From Streptococcus mitis (lineage in GTDB: Bacteria > Bacillota > Bacilli > Lactobacillales > Streptococcaceae): a stretch of 64,000 bases of DNA. Below, piece after piece: positions 23,438 through 35,552 of this stretch (its first letter is position 1; each line of letters opens with the position of its first letter). The notes beneath the pieces were generated by a model. That model saw only the letters and a list, made by a program, of their open reading frames with translations, was not told the DNA's origin and ran no database searches. Made by a program: the position numbers and the translations under genes. The stretch is taken from positions 1,765,001-1,829,000 of the forward strand of contig NZ_CP012646.1 in assembly GCF_001281025.1 (NCBI RefSeq). Reading direction: 5' to 3'.

Positions 23438-24418
23438 TTATTTTACATACTTAAAAGGAATCTCACTGCCACAGAGCCAGTTGTAGACTTGGTCATTGAC
23501 AAAAACATTCATAGCTTCATGAGCATACTCAGGCATGATACGATAGGCCTTATCGCAGGTCAGCCGATTGTAAATCGCAAACTGGGTAATAGGATAGCAA
23601 ACATCATCGTCCAAGCCCGTAATCATCTTAACCTCACCCTTGATACGATGGGCAAGATTTTTCACATCGATATAAGCAAGGGTCGCCATGATCTCCTCCT
23701 CAGTTTCATGGAAGGGGTCATGAAACTTGAAATAACGAAAAAGTTCGTCGTAAGCCTCGCTAGTATTCCCAATCTCAAGCACCCGTCTGAAGTCTGACAA
23801 GAAAGGATAGATGGCAACAGTTTTCTCAATTCGAGGATTGAGAGCTGCCGCAACCAAGGCTAGAGCCCCTCCTTGTGAGGCACCATAGCTAGAAAGGCGC
23901 TTCTCATCTACCTGAGGCAGACTAGCAACAATTTCGATCAACTGGTAAATGTCCAGATAAACATCCTTATAAAAGAGCTGGTCTCGACCTTCAACGGCAC
24001 CACGGATAATGTGACCCTTGACCGTATTTCCTAGTGGAGAACGCAAGCCATCTTGTGAGTAACCCGACTGCCCCCGCACATCCATAGAAACAACACCATA
24101 ACCGGCTACGGTGAAGGCTAGCATGTCTGCCCAGTCCCAACCACGTCCCATATAACCATGGAAATGGAAGATTAGTGGAACCTTCTCCTCACTCTTTGGA
24201 AGAACGACGCGTGCATAAACCTTGCCTTCATTGGTTCCTTCAAACGTTAACTCATAGCACTTAACTTGAGGAATGTGGAAATTTCTTTCCTCCAACTGGT
24301 AGGCTGGAAGAGTTGAAACTTTTTTCACTTCCTCATCCCAGAAAGCATCAAAGTCTTCTGGAACCTCATCCCGTCCTCTATAAGTCTTGATTTCTTCTAA
24401 CAAAGCTAGATTTTTCAT
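23438..24418 (-). CDS. CE7-family acetyl (xylan) esterase / cephalosporin-C deacetylase
   Basis: The 326-residue alpha/beta hydrolase has the CE7 motifs RGQ (SMDVRGQSG), the nucleophile elbow SYGASQGGA and a C-terminal HE pair (EYAHEAMN). The enzymes remove acetyl groups from sugars or cephalosporins. Being upstream of nanA and bearing a cre-like site, it may strip O-acetyl groups from sialic acids or host sugars, but it has no signal peptide, so a cytoplasmic substrate is more likely. Confidence 0.88.
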   Translation of the reverse strand: MKNLALLEEIKTYRGRDEVPEDFDAFWDEEVKKVSTLPAYQLEERNFHIPQVKCYELTFEGTNEGKVYARVVLPKSEEKVPLIFHFHGYMGRGWDWADMLAFTVAGYGVVSMDVRGQSGYSQDGLRSPLGNTVKGHIIRGAVEGRDQLFYKDVYLDIYQLIEIVASLPQVDEKRLSSYGASQGGALALVAAALNPRIEKTVAIYPFLSDFRRVLEIGNTSEAYDELFRYFKFHDPFHETEEEIMATLAYIDVKNLAHRIKGEVKMITGLDDDVCYPITQFAIYNRLTCDKAYRIMPEYAHEAMNVFVNDQVYNWLCGSEIPFKYVK

Positions 24419-24436
24419 AACATGCTCCTTTTATTT

Positions 24437-24450
24437 TGTAATCGCTATCA
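24437..24450 (-). promoter_or_regulatory. cre-like CcpA site upstream of the CE7 esterase gene
   Basis: TGATAGCGATTACA on the minus strand fits the TGWNANCGNTNWCA consensus and lies about 20 bp before the start codon. The rest of the 283-bp gap to 24702 holds only an AT-rich inverted repeat (about 24569-24602). Confidence 0.55.
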
Positions 24451-24701
24451 CAACTGTAGCATATCTAGAAAAGCATTGCAAGAAAGAAGGGTAAATAGAA
24501 AGTGAATTTAGCTTTCCTTTCTTCAAACCTACTGACAGAAAGTATAATCAATTGAATCTAGAATAGTACCAATTAACTTCTAAAGTATTTTTAGAAATTA
24601 ATGTGAATGTCCCAGTTGATTTGTCTACAGCTTATCTCGATATACTATAGTTTCAATGGCGATTGGACAGAGAATCATTTATCAGAAAGCGAGGTAACAT
24701 C

Positions 24702-25253
24702 ATGAAAGCAATCGGTACGCAAATGTTACAGACAGAACGTTTGATTTTGAGAAGATTTGTGGAGAGTGATGCAGAAGCTATGTTTCAAAATTGGGCTTCG
24801 TCTGCTGAGAATCTAACCTACGTCACCTGGGATCCGCATCCTGATGTTGAGGTCACTCGAAACTCGATTCGTAATTGGGTTGCTTCCTATGCCAATCCCA
24901 ACTATTACAAATGGGCCATTTACCTCAAAGAAAACCCAGAACAAGTGATAGGAGATATCAGCATCGTTGAAATGCACGAGGAAGATTTAAGTTGTGAAAT
25001 TGGCTATGTTTTAGGAAAAAACTATTGGGGTCGTGGTCTTATGACAGAGGCCTTAAAAGCTGTGTTGGACTTTTGTTTTACTCAAGCAGGATTTCAAAAA
25101 GTCAAAGCTCGATATGCCAGTCTCAACCTAGCTTCAGGCCGTGTCATGGAGAAGGCTGGAATGTTCTATCTAAAGACTGTAGCAAATGGGGTAGAGAGAA
25201 AAGGCTATATTGCGGACCTTATTTATTATCAGATAAGCGGAGAAGACATATAA
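24702..25253 (+). CDS. GNAT acetyltransferase, RimJ/RimL type
   Basis: The 183-residue protein opens LQTERLILRRFVESDAEAMF, the RimJ/L hallmark, with the acetyl-CoA loop in LGKNYWGRGLMTEALKAVLD. Related enzymes acetylate N-terminal amines of ribosomal proteins or other amines; the substrate here is unknown. The start at 24702 is preferred over an upstream ATG at 24663 because GAGG lies at a good distance before it. It is the first plus-strand gene after the nan locus. Confidence 0.88.
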   Translation: MKAIGTQMLQTERLILRRFVESDAEAMFQNWASSAENLTYVTWDPHPDVEVTRNSIRNWVASYANPNYYKWAIYLKENPEQVIGDISIVEMHEEDLSCEIGYVLGKNYWGRGLMTEALKAVLDFCFTQAGFQKVKARYASLNLASGRVMEKAGMFYLKTVANGVERKGYIADLIYYQISGEDI

Positions 25254-25394
25254 GCTTAAAATTTATTGCTTATCCGCTGTTCTTATTTTTTATTTACTAT
25301 TTCATTTATCCTCTTTTTTCCGAATAAATAGATAGAACCATCGAATCTAGCAAAATTAGATTTTAAAATATGGTATAATAGAAGGAGGGAATGG

Positions 25395-26282
25395 ATGATT
25401 CTCAGACATCCGGGCATCAGTCCAACCAATGACTTGGTTGCTAAGAAAATCTTTAGCAATCCAGAAATCACTTGTCAATTTATTCGCGATATGCTGGACT
25501 TGCCAGCAAAAAATGTGACGATTTTGGAGGGAAGTAACATTCACGTCTTACCTTCCCTGCCGTACTCAGCACAGGATTTTTATACCAGTATAGATGTTTT
25601 GGCGGAGTTGGACAATGGCACTCAAGTAATTATTGAGATTCAGGTACATCATCAGAATTTTTTCATCAATCGCCTGTGGGCTTACCTGTGCAGTCAGGTC
25701 AATCAAAATCTAGAAAAAATTCGTCAGCGAGAAGGTGATACACACCAGAGTTACAAACATATCGCACCAGTTTATGCTATTGCTATCGTGGATAGCAATT
25801 ACTTCTCAGATGATTTGGCTTTTCATAGCTTTAGTATGCGCGAAGACACGACAGGTGAGGTCTTAACCATCACAAACAATGGACAAGAAAATCATCTAGT
25901 CAAGATGGCGTTCTTGGAACTAAAAAAATACAAAGAAACCAGCAAGGATAGCGTTCGCAAACCGTGGTTGGAGTTTTTTGGGAATAAACCCTTTACTCAG
26001 GAACCCGAGCGAGCCATCAGCCAGGCAGACCAACTGCTAGACTACAAGAGCTGGTCCGAGGAGGACAGGAAAATGTTTAGTCAACTACGTATGCGTGAAG
26101 AACAAGCCTTGTTAGCACAGGACTATGCCTTGGAAACTGCTAGGGCAGAAGGGATTGAACAGGGACTGGAGCGTGGGAAAGTCTTTACCTTTCTAGATTT
26201 AGTACGCCAACATGTTTTAACTTCCGAATTTGCGAGTGAGCAATTGGGCATGACTGTCGCTGAGTTTGAGGCATTGTTATAA
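25395..26282 (+). CDS. Rpn-family recombination-promoting nuclease (PD-(D/E)XK)
   Basis: The 295-residue protein begins HPGISPTNDLVAKKIFSNP, typical of Rpn/transposase_31 proteins, and contains the nuclease core YTSIDVLAELDNGTQVIIEIQV, giving the D...ExQ metal-binding pattern. A charged coiled segment (EEQALLAQDYALETARAEG) precedes the C-terminus. Rpn proteins are DNA endonucleases tied to horizontal transfer and sometimes phage defence. A strong AAGGAGGG ribosome site precedes the start. A fragment of a second copy follows. Confidence 0.85.
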   Translation: MILRHPGISPTNDLVAKKIFSNPEITCQFIRDMLDLPAKNVTILEGSNIHVLPSLPYSAQDFYTSIDVLAELDNGTQVIIEIQVHHQNFFINRLWAYLCSQVNQNLEKIRQREGDTHQSYKHIAPVYAIAIVDSNYFSDDLAFHSFSMREDTTGEVLTITNNGQENHLVKMAFLELKKYKETSKDSVRKPWLEFFGNKPFTQEPERAISQADQLLDYKSWSEEDRKMFSQLRMREEQALLAQDYALETARAEGIEQGLERGKVFTFLDLVRQHVLTSEFASEQLGMTVAEFEALL

Positions 26283-26301
26283 GACCAGCACTAACTGTCA
26301 A

Positions 26302-26396
26302 GAACATCATCTAGTCAAGATGGCATTTTTGGAATTAAAAAATGTAGAGGAACCAGCAAAGACGAGGTTCGCAAGCCTTGGTTGGAGTTTTTGTAA
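26302..26396 (+). pseudogene. Fragment of a second Rpn-family gene
   Basis: About 95 bp repeat, with roughly 85 percent identity by eye, the part of the neighbouring rpn gene that encodes HLVKMAFLELKK and RKPWLEFF (25885-25980). A small deletion shifts the frame and a stop follows, so no protein is expected. It is a relic of tandem duplication or of a decayed paralogue. Confidence 0.8.
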
Positions 26397-26584
26397 ATCA
26401 TTTAATCAATGACAGATTTTTCCGTAATAGATGGAAGAATCTGCTTTTTTAGTTATGCTAGATGTGGGCTCTGAAATAGTAAGATATGGTGTATTGAAAT
26501 AAGATATGAACAAAGAAATTAGGAAAGTCAAATTATAATCAAATGAAATAAAAACTGAACAAATTGATTACGGAATTCAAGCTA

Positions 26585-26696
26585 ATTTCTAGCAAGGTTT
26601 TAGAAAACTCGGTGGACTATTTCGGATTCAATCTACTATAATTTCTAGAAATTTTTTAGAATCCGCAGTGTGCTATTTTAGATTCAATAAATTGTG
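26585..26696. repeat. Degenerate tandem repeat, two 56-bp units
   Basis: Units start at 26585 and 26641. Both run ATTTCTAG, then TTTTAGAA, then GACTATTT or TGCTATTT, then GGATTCAATC or AGATTCAATA. No gene is seen between 26397 and 26704. The origin is unknown; it may be a relic of an intergenic repeat element. Confidence 0.6.
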
Positions 26697-26704
26697 CTTT
26701 TAGG

Positions 26705-26731
26705 AACAAAAAAAGAGCATTTCCGCTCTTT
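26705..26731 (-). terminator. Intrinsic terminator (minus strand)
   Basis: AAAGAGC (26712-26718) and GCTCTTT (26725-26731) with a 6-base loop, followed on the minus strand by a run of seven T. It ends either the recG operon or the short unit at 26748-26810. Confidence 0.85.
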
Positions 26732-26747
26732 CTTCCTTCTATTTATA

Positions 26748-26810
26748 TCAGTTTGTCGCTTCTTTCTTTTGGAAAGTGGTTTGGTAATTTACTTTGATCG
26801 TTACTGTCAT
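26748..26810 (-). CDS. Possible small protein, 20 residues
   Basis: A short frame reads MTVTIKVNYQTTFQKKEATN and stops 17 bp before the terminator at 26705-26731. A GAGGA ribosome site precedes the ATG, and a TATACT -10-like hexamer lies about 35 bp upstream, after the recG stop. Nothing is recognised by homology. It may be a genuine small peptide or the 3' untranslated tail of recG. The evidence is only signal layout. Confidence 0.4.
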   Translation of the reverse strand: MTVTIKVNYQTTFQKKEATN

Positions 26811-26891
26811 GTGAGAGTCCTCGTTTCTTTTTGATGACTCTAGTATAAGGGCCAAACCTGAAAGCTAGCTTAAGATTTCCTTAGAAAAAGC

Positions 26892-28907
26892 TTAATCTAG
26901 ATGTTCTTTCTTCTGCAAATGAAGGGCAATCATGCGCCATTCTGGATCCTCTTGCCAAGCTTCTATCGAACTAATGTAACTAGCAACCTTTCTGGCTTCT
27001 TCTAAAATCGGAAAATCTTCAATAATATCAGCCACTTGGAATTCTGGGAGTCCTGACTGTCTGGTTCCAAAAATTTCACCTGAACCACGCATTTTCAAAT
27101 CTTCCTCAGCAAGGACAAATCCATTGGTGGTTTCTGTCATGATGCGCATGCGGTCTTTCCCAGAATCCGTCTTAGGATTGGCAACGAGAACTGCATAAGA
27201 CTGCTTATCTCCCCGACCCACACGACCTCTGAGCTGGTGAAGCTGGCTTAGCCCGAAGCGATCCGCATCCATGATAATCATGACGGTCGCATTGGGAACG
27301 TTGACCCCGACCTCGATAACCGTTGTCGAAACTAGAATATCCGTTTTTTGCTCTTTGAACTCCTGCATAATCTGGTCTTTTTCATCACTCTTCATCTTAC
27401 CATGTAGAAGAGCCACTTCTGCCTTACCTGCAAAATGAGCTGTCAGCTCCTCTGATAAAGCAATGGCATTTTTCAGATCCAGAGCTTCTGATTCTTCAAT
27501 CAAGGGAGAGATGATATAGGCTTGAGAACCTTTTTGGATTTCCCCCTCTAACCAAGTCAAGACCTGAGCTAGTTGCTCATGTTTGATCCAACGTGTCACA
27601 ATAGGCTTCCGCCCTGCTGGCATCTGGTCAATAATGGACACATCCATGTCGCCAAAGGCTGTGATAGCAAGCGTCCGTGGGATAGGAGTCGCCGTCATCA
27701 TGAGGACATCTGGGTTGTCGCCTTTTTCCCGTAAAATACGCCTTTGCCCCACACCAAAGCGGTGCTGCTCATCGATGATAATCAAGCCCAGACGAGCATA
27801 ATCCACTCCATCTTGTATCAGAGCGTGGGTTCCGATAATCAAATCAGCCTCACCCTTGGCAATAGTCTCCAAAACTTCCCTCTTTTCTGCAGCTTTCAAG
27901 GAACCTGTCAAGAGAGCAAGTTTTAGGTCTGGGAAGAGACTCTGTAGACTCTCAAAATGTTGCTCTGCGAGAATTTCTGTTGGCACCATGAGGGCTGCCT
28001 GATAGCCAGCTGTCACCGCCGCAAACATGGCCAAGCCAGCGACGACTGTTTTTCCACTCCCCACATCTCCTTGCAAGAGACGATTCATGTGGTGGTCCGA
28101 CTTCATGTCGGTCAAAATTTCCTGCAAACTCTTTTCTTGAGCTGGAGTCAGGGCAAAAGGCAGGTTTTCTTTGACAGCTGTCACCTTTTCCTGAGACCAA
28201 TCCAGAACCAGACCGCTTCCCTGAACTCTATTTTCAGACTTAAGCATCTGCAATTGCATTTGGAAATAAAAGAGTTCCTCAAACTTGATACGGCGAAGGG
28301 CCTGCTTGTATTCTGCCAAATCCTTGGGGAAATGCATGGCACGAACGGCCTGACAACGGGACATGAGTTTGTATTTGTCCAGCAAAGACTGGGGAAGATT
28401 TTCCTCAATCAAGAGGTCCAGTCCCTGATCAAAAGCCGTCTTGATGACCTTGACCAGACTGGCCTGACTGATTCCTTGAGCCAAACGATAGACAGGCTGG
28501 AGGTCATCTTCCACCTGAGCCAGGACCTTCATCCCTGTCAGACTAGCCTTGGCACGGTCCCATTTTCCAAAGACGGCAAGAGTTGCTCCCAACTCTATCT
28601 TATCAGCCAGATAGGGCTGGTTAAAGAAATTAACCGCAAAAACGACTTCTCCCTGCTTGAGGCTAAAACGCAGGCGATTGCGCTTGAAACCATAATACTG
28701 GACACTGGCAGGAGTCACAACTTGACCAGAAAGAACCGCCTTTTCACCATCCTCCAATTCAAGCACCTGCTTAGTCTTAAAGTCTTCATAACGGAAAGGA
28801 AAGTAGAACAAGAGGTCTTGCAAATTTTCAATTCCTAGTTTGGCGTATTTTTCTGCTGACTTTGGTCCCACACCAGGTAAGACATGCAAGGGTTGATGTA
28901 GATTCAT
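26892..28907 (-). CDS. recG: ATP-dependent DNA helicase RecG
   Basis: The 671-residue helicase has an N-terminal wedge/OB domain, Walker A GDVGSGKTVV, DEQH (IIDEQHRFGVGQR), motif III TATPIPRTLA and the C-terminal helicase domain with QLRGRVGRG. RecG reverses stalled forks and branch-migrates Holliday junctions. It is 18 bp downstream of alr on the same strand. Confidence 0.97.
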   Translation of the reverse strand: MNLHQPLHVLPGVGPKSAEKYAKLGIENLQDLLFYFPFRYEDFKTKQVLELEDGEKAVLSGQVVTPASVQYYGFKRNRLRFSLKQGEVVFAVNFFNQPYLADKIELGATLAVFGKWDRAKASLTGMKVLAQVEDDLQPVYRLAQGISQASLVKVIKTAFDQGLDLLIEENLPQSLLDKYKLMSRCQAVRAMHFPKDLAEYKQALRRIKFEELFYFQMQLQMLKSENRVQGSGLVLDWSQEKVTAVKENLPFALTPAQEKSLQEILTDMKSDHHMNRLLQGDVGSGKTVVAGLAMFAAVTAGYQAALMVPTEILAEQHFESLQSLFPDLKLALLTGSLKAAEKREVLETIAKGEADLIIGTHALIQDGVDYARLGLIIIDEQHRFGVGQRRILREKGDNPDVLMMTATPIPRTLAITAFGDMDVSIIDQMPAGRKPIVTRWIKHEQLAQVLTWLEGEIQKGSQAYIISPLIEESEALDLKNAIALSEELTAHFAGKAEVALLHGKMKSDEKDQIMQEFKEQKTDILVSTTVIEVGVNVPNATVMIIMDADRFGLSQLHQLRGRVGRGDKQSYAVLVANPKTDSGKDRMRIMTETTNGFVLAEEDLKMRGSGEIFGTRQSGLPEFQVADIIEDFPILEEARKVASYISSIEAWQEDPEWRMIALHLQKKEHLD

Positions 28908-28925
28908 GCTCCACTCCTTTCTTTT

Positions 28926-30029
28926 CTAATAATATTCTCTCGGAATGCGGTCGCTGAGAAGACAAACCACCTCATAGTTAATAGTCCCACGGTAGGTCGC
29001 TACCTGAGTAGCTGTGATTTCCTTGTTCCCGTTAGAACCAATGAGGGTGACTTTTGTTCCTAAGGGATAAAGCTTAGGCAGACGAATGGTGATTTGGTCC
29101 ATCGAAACCCGCCCAACGATTGGGCAAGCTTGGCCATCTACCAAGACAGTAAAATTCTGCATGTCTCGTGTCCAACCATCCGCATAGCCGATTGGTACCG
29201 TCGCGATGACTTGCTCGCTATCCGCCTGATAAGTAGCTCCATAGCCCATGCAAGCTCCAGCTGGAACTGTCTTAACATGAACTAAAGCAGACTCCAAGGT
29301 CAAGGCTGGTTTCAAGTCATAGGGTAAGTCCAAAACCTCTCCGCTAGGATTAAGACCATACATGGCATCTCCCATACGGATCGCATTAAAAATAGTCTCT
29401 GCATGCCAAAGAGTCGTTGCCGAATTACTGGCATGAACCAGCTCTGGAACTTCCTTCATACTAGCCAAAATAGTTTTAAACCGTTCTAACTGGGCATTAA
29501 AGTAGTCATCTGATTCCTCGTCTGCAGTAGCAAAGTGGGTAAAAATTCCTTCAACACGAGCACCGTGTTGTTGGAGCAAAACTTGAGCCTGCTCAGCCTC
29601 ACCGGCCTCTCGAAAACCAATCCGTCCCATTCCTGAGTCAATCTTAAGGTGGACTGTCAATCCAGTTAGGTCCGCTTCCTTATCTAAGAGTGCTTGAATC
29701 CACTCCAGTCCAGCCACAGTCAAGGTGATATCGTATTCTTTAGCAAGAGAAACAGCTTCTAGATCAGAAACTCCTAAAATGAGGATTTTCTTCCTGAGTC
29801 CAGCTTGTCTGAGTTCAATGGCTTCATCAATATTCGAAACGCAAAAGCCATCAACATCATCTTGAATAGCCGTCGCAACAGCAACAGCCCCATGACCATA
29901 GGCATTAGCCTTGACTACTGCAAATTTGAGCGTTCCTTGAGGGATATGAGCCCCCATTTGCTGAATATTTTGTCGAATAGCTCCCAGATGAATCAGAGCC
30001 TTGGTTGGTCTATGTGGACTAGCTTTCAT
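28926..30029 (-). CDS. alr: Alanine racemase
   Basis: The start at 30029 ([16 protein letters not shown]) gives 367 residues and has a GGAGG ribosome site; the upstream in-frame ATG would extend the protein by 7 residues. The PLP lysine is in [12 protein letters not shown], and the catalytic Tyr in MGYGATYQ. It makes D-alanine for peptidoglycan and teichoic acids. It overlaps acpS by 11 bp. Confidence 0.96.
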   Translation of the reverse strand: MKASPHRPTKALIHLGAIRQNIQQMGAHIPQGTLKFAVVKANAYGHGAVAVATAIQDDVDGFCVSNIDEAIELRQAGLRKKILILGVSDLEAVSLAKEYDITLTVAGLEWIQALLDKEADLTGLTVHLKIDSGMGRIGFREAGEAEQAQVLLQQHGARVEGIFTHFATADEESDDYFNAQLERFKTILASMKEVPELVHASNSATTLWHAETIFNAIRMGDAMYGLNPSGEVLDLPYDLKPALTLESALVHVKTVPAGACMGYGATYQADSEQVIATVPIGYADGWTRDMQNFTVLVDGQACPIVGRVSMDQITIRLPKLYPLGTKVTLIGSNGNKEITATQVATYRGTINYEVVCLLSDRIPREYY

Positions 30030-30381
30030 GATTTTCCTCCAAAATGACACTGGCTGTCACAAACTGATCGGTATGGCTGATAGACAGCCAAATCTTTCCT
30101 GGAAATGGTGACTGACTAAAATAAGGCGCCCCGCGTTCATTGTTCAAGACTTCTAAATCCTGAAAACCGAGCTTGCCAATACCAGTTCCCATGGCCTTAG
30201 AAAAGGCCTCCTTAGCCGACCAACGACCAGCCAAATATTCGATTTGTCTGCGCCCTTTAAGACTGTTAAACCGCTCCATTTCCTTAGCGGTCAGCACGCG
30301 CTTAGCAAAACCTTCATGTCGTGTAACTGCGCTTTCTATCGAAGCCAATTCTTCGATGTCAATTCCGTGTCCAACTATCAT
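30019..30381 (-). CDS. acpS: Holo-[acyl-carrier-protein] synthase
   Basis: The 120-residue protein from the start [12 protein letters not shown] has the usual AcpS length. The Mg-binding Asp lies in GIDIEEL and the Glu in [26 protein letters not shown] closes the fold. It transfers 4'-phosphopantetheine from CoA to ACP. The ORF is open further upstream, but only this start matches the family. It overlaps alr, indicating coupling. Confidence 0.95.
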   Translation of the reverse strand: MIVGHGIDIEELASIESAVTRHEGFAKRVLTAKEMERFNSLKGRRQIEYLAGRWSAKEAFSKAMGTGIGKLGFQDLEVLNNERGAPYFSQSPFPGKIWLSISHTDQFVTASVILEENHES

Positions 30382-30425
30382 TCTCATCAAAAGGAGTTGA
30401 GATTCCCCAACTCCATCCTTTTCAC

Positions 30426-31457
30426 TTATTTTGTCAAGGTAGCATAGATTTCTTCTACCAAGGCCTCTGTATTTTCCCAACCTAGGCAAGGGTCAGTAAT
30501 AGAGCAACCAAAGACCTCTGGTTGATTTTGACGACCATCTGCTAGGTAAGATTCAATCATAAAGCCTCGAACTGTCTTTTTAATCTTCTCATTCCAATCA
30601 CGATTCTGCAAAGTCTGGCGAACAATTCGAATCTGTTCCATATATTGCTTGCCTGAGTTATCATGGTTGGTATCAATGAGGATAAAGGGATTTTCAAGTC
30701 CCATGGTTTCATAGCGTTCAATGGCATTTAGCAAAGTTTCATAGTAAAAGTTAGGCTCATTTTTCCCATATTCATTAACTGCGCCACGAAGGATGACGTG
30801 AGCCAAGGGATTTCCTGAAGTCTCAACTTCTTGGCCATGAAAGAGGAAGGTCTGTTTGTTCTGAGCAGCATAGATACCGTTAAACATAACCCCAAGATTC
30901 CCAGAGGTTGGATTTTTCATCCCCACTGGTGCATCAATCCCTGAAGCCACAAAGCGGTGCTCTTGGTCTTCCACAGAACGAGCCCCAACAGCATGGTAGC
31001 TGACCAAATCATCTACCAAGACCAGATTTGACGGATAAAGCATCTCATCTGCCGTTGTCAAACCAGTCTCTGTAATCACGCGGTAGTGTAACTGGCGCAC
31101 AGCCTGCAAGCCGTTAATCAGACTTGGAGCCTTAGAGGTATCTGGTTGGTGAACCAAACCTTTATAGCCGTCTCCGTTGGTGCGAGGTTTAGCTGTATAA
31201 ACACGCATAACCATGAAAATCTTGTCCGCCACCTTCTTTTGCAAGGCGGATAAACGGCGGGCATATTCCAAGACAGCCTCTTCATTGTCAGACGAGCAAG
31301 GACCAATCACCAAAAGGATCCGGTCATCTTCTCCTGAAATGATGTCTGCCATTTCTCTATCACGACGCTCCTTTAATCGCAAGGCTTCCGCAGACAATTG
31401 AGTTTCTGCTTTGATTGCTTCAATATCGATTTCTTGACCTTTTTCAATAAATGCCAT
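30426..31457 (-). CDS. aroG: 3-deoxy-7-phosphoheptulonate (DAHP) synthase, copy 2
   Basis: The 343-residue class I (AroFGH-type) enzyme has the PEP-binding [30 protein letters not shown] and the metal-binding DTNHDNSGK. It starts the shikimate pathway from PEP and erythrose-4-phosphate. It lies one base after a near-identical paralogue, so the pair is one operon, possibly with acpS and alr. The two copies may differ in feedback control. Confidence 0.92.
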   Translation of the reverse strand: MAFIEKGQEIDIEAIKAETQLSAEALRLKERRDREMADIISGEDDRILLVIGPCSSDNEEAVLEYARRLSALQKKVADKIFMVMRVYTAKPRTNGDGYKGLVHQPDTSKAPSLINGLQAVRQLHYRVITETGLTTADEMLYPSNLVLVDDLVSYHAVGARSVEDQEHRFVASGIDAPVGMKNPTSGNLGVMFNGIYAAQNKQTFLFHGQEVETSGNPLAHVILRGAVNEYGKNEPNFYYETLLNAIERYETMGLENPFILIDTNHDNSGKQYMEQIRIVRQTLQNRDWNEKIKKTVRGFMIESYLADGRQNQPEVFGCSITDPCLGWENTEALVEEIYATLTK

Positions 31458-31458
31458 C

Positions 31459-32490
31459 TTATTCTCCTAGCGTTTGGTAGATTTCTCTGACGAGGGCTTC
31501 CGTATTTTCCCAGCCAAGGCAAGGGTCTGTGATAGACTTGCCAAATACTTCCGGTTCGTTTTGACGGCCGTCTTCTAGATAAGATTCAATCATAAAGCCA
31601 CGAACGTACTGCTTGATTTTTTCATTCCAATCACGGTTAATCAAGGTCTGGCGGACAATTCGAATCTGGTCCATGTATTGCTTACCAGAATTGTCATGAT
31701 TGGTGTCCACAATGATAAAAGGATTTTCCAAGCCCATTTTCTCATATTGGGCAATGGTATCCATCAAATTATCATAGTAGTAGTTAGGAATATTCTTACC
31801 ATACTCATTGATTGCTCCACGAAGAATAGCGTGCGAAAGCGGGTTCCCAGTTGTTTCCACTTCTTTCCCTAGGAAAAGGAAACTTTGTTTGTTTTGAGCA
31901 GCATAAATCCCATTAAACATAACATTGAGATTTCCAGATGTTGGATTTTTAAACCCAGTCGCGAAATCTGCTCCACTTGCCACAAAGCGGTGTTGCTGGT
32001 CTTCAACTGAACGGGCACCAACCGCCATGTAAGAAATCAAATCATCTACAAGCGGAAGATTTTCAGGATAAAGCATTTCATCAGCTGTCGTCATACCTGT
32101 TTCTGTGATAACACGATAGTGAAGATGGCGAACAGCTTTGATTCCGTTGATAAGACTAGGTGCTTCTGTCGCATTAGGCTGGTGAATCAAGCCCTTATAG
32201 CCATCTCCGTTAGTACGAGGTTTGGCAGTGTAAACACGCATAACCATAAAGATACGGTCTGCCACTTCTTCTTGCAAAGCTGCCAAACGCTTAGCGTATT
32301 CAAGAACAGCTTCTTCATTGTCAGATGAGCATGGCCCGATTACCAAGAGAATTCGCTGGTCTTCTCCACGTATAATGGCTTCTAGCTCTTGATCGCGCTG
32401 AGATTTTCTCTCCAAAGCTTGACCTTCTAATTTTGATAAGGCACGAACTTCTTCAATATTAATTTTAGGACTTTTTGCTGTAAATACCAT
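31459..32490 (-). CDS. aroG: 3-deoxy-7-phosphoheptulonate (DAHP) synthase, copy 1
   Basis: Also 343 residues with the same motifs ([33 protein letters not shown]), about 75 percent identical to the next gene by eye. It is the first of the tandem pair. An AAGGAG ribosome site precedes the ATG. Differences cluster near the N-terminus and in the region around residues 120-180. Confidence 0.92.
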   Translation of the reverse strand: MVFTAKSPKINIEEVRALSKLEGQALERKSQRDQELEAIIRGEDQRILLVIGPCSSDNEEAVLEYAKRLAALQEEVADRIFMVMRVYTAKPRTNGDGYKGLIHQPNATEAPSLINGIKAVRHLHYRVITETGMTTADEMLYPENLPLVDDLISYMAVGARSVEDQQHRFVASGADFATGFKNPTSGNLNVMFNGIYAAQNKQSFLFLGKEVETTGNPLSHAILRGAINEYGKNIPNYYYDNLMDTIAQYEKMGLENPFIIVDTNHDNSGKQYMDQIRIVRQTLINRDWNEKIKQYVRGFMIESYLEDGRQNEPEVFGKSITDPCLGWENTEALVREIYQTLGE

Positions 32491-32513
32491 AACTCATCTC
32501 CTTATAAATCAAA

Positions 32514-32552
32514 CGGATACCAAGTAAAAATTTACTTTTCACAAGGTATCCG
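32514..32552 (-). terminator. Hairpin between secA and the DAHP synthase genes
   Basis: CGGATACC (32514-32521) pairs with GGTATCCG (32545-32552), with an inner AAGTAAA/TTTACTT stem. No clean T-run follows on the minus strand, so it may be a weak terminator or attenuator before the aromatic pathway genes. Confidence 0.5.
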
Positions 32553-32570
32553 CCTCTAAACTATCTCATT

Positions 32571-35084
<2,514 letters not shown>

Positions 35085-35186
35085 GTTTTTCCTTACTTTA
35101 AATTCCGAATATTTTAGAATGTTCTTTTAATTTTAGCACAATTACTGATTATTTTCAAGGAAGAATCCCCATTTTGAAAAGGAAAA

Positions 35187-35212
35187 AGAGGCTAGTTTCC
35201 AAGCTAACCTCT
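35187..35212 (-). terminator. Terminator upstream of secA
   Basis: AGAGGCTAG and CTAACCTCT (one GU pair) form a stem followed on the minus strand by TTTTTC. It closes the transcript of the small membrane protein gene at 35230-35520, so secA starts its own unit. Confidence 0.75.
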
Positions 35213-35229
35213 CTGACTTTTATGATGAT

Positions 35230-35520
35230 TTAATTGCCAACAAAAATCGGCAAAATCGCAAATAGGATAAATAGATTTATCCAAAAAGAAAGACAACAGA
35301 TAAGTCCAAAAACAAAAAGACTGACTTTCTTGGATAACAAGGCCATCAAAATGGACAGAATTCCAAAAACTAGCAAGATTTTCTGCATGATTAAGAGATT
35401 GATAGATATTCCCAGAACTGGTTTATCCCAAGGAACAAAGAAGAAAGCAAGCCAGATAAGCAGAACTAACCCAATATAAATCTTGGAATAGCGTGTAATA
35501 AATGATTTTAGATGTGCCAT
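35230..35520 (-). CDS. Small membrane protein of unknown function
   Basis: A 96-residue protein with three hydrophobic segments (about 14-30, 38-62 and 66-92) and a basic N-terminus. No family was recognised. An AGGAGG-like ribosome site lies just upstream. It is followed by a terminator and preceded on the same strand by two related membrane-protein genes. Confidence 0.65.
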   Translation of the reverse strand: MAHLKSFITRYSKIYIGLVLLIWLAFFFVPWDKPVLGISINLLIMQKILLVFGILSILMALLSKKVSLFVFGLICCLSFWINLFILFAILPIFVGN

Positions 35521-35552
35521 AAGCTACCTCCTATCAATAAAAACCATATAAA

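Noticed and set aside
26840-26890. CiaR binding site upstream of the short unit behind recG
   Set aside because: One half-site deviates and the distance to the -10 is about 20 rather than 10 bases; kept only as a remark.
27957-28838. 293-codon open frame antisense to recG
   Set aside because: It lies wholly inside recG, has no family motif and no convincing ribosome site; recG is unambiguous on the other strand.
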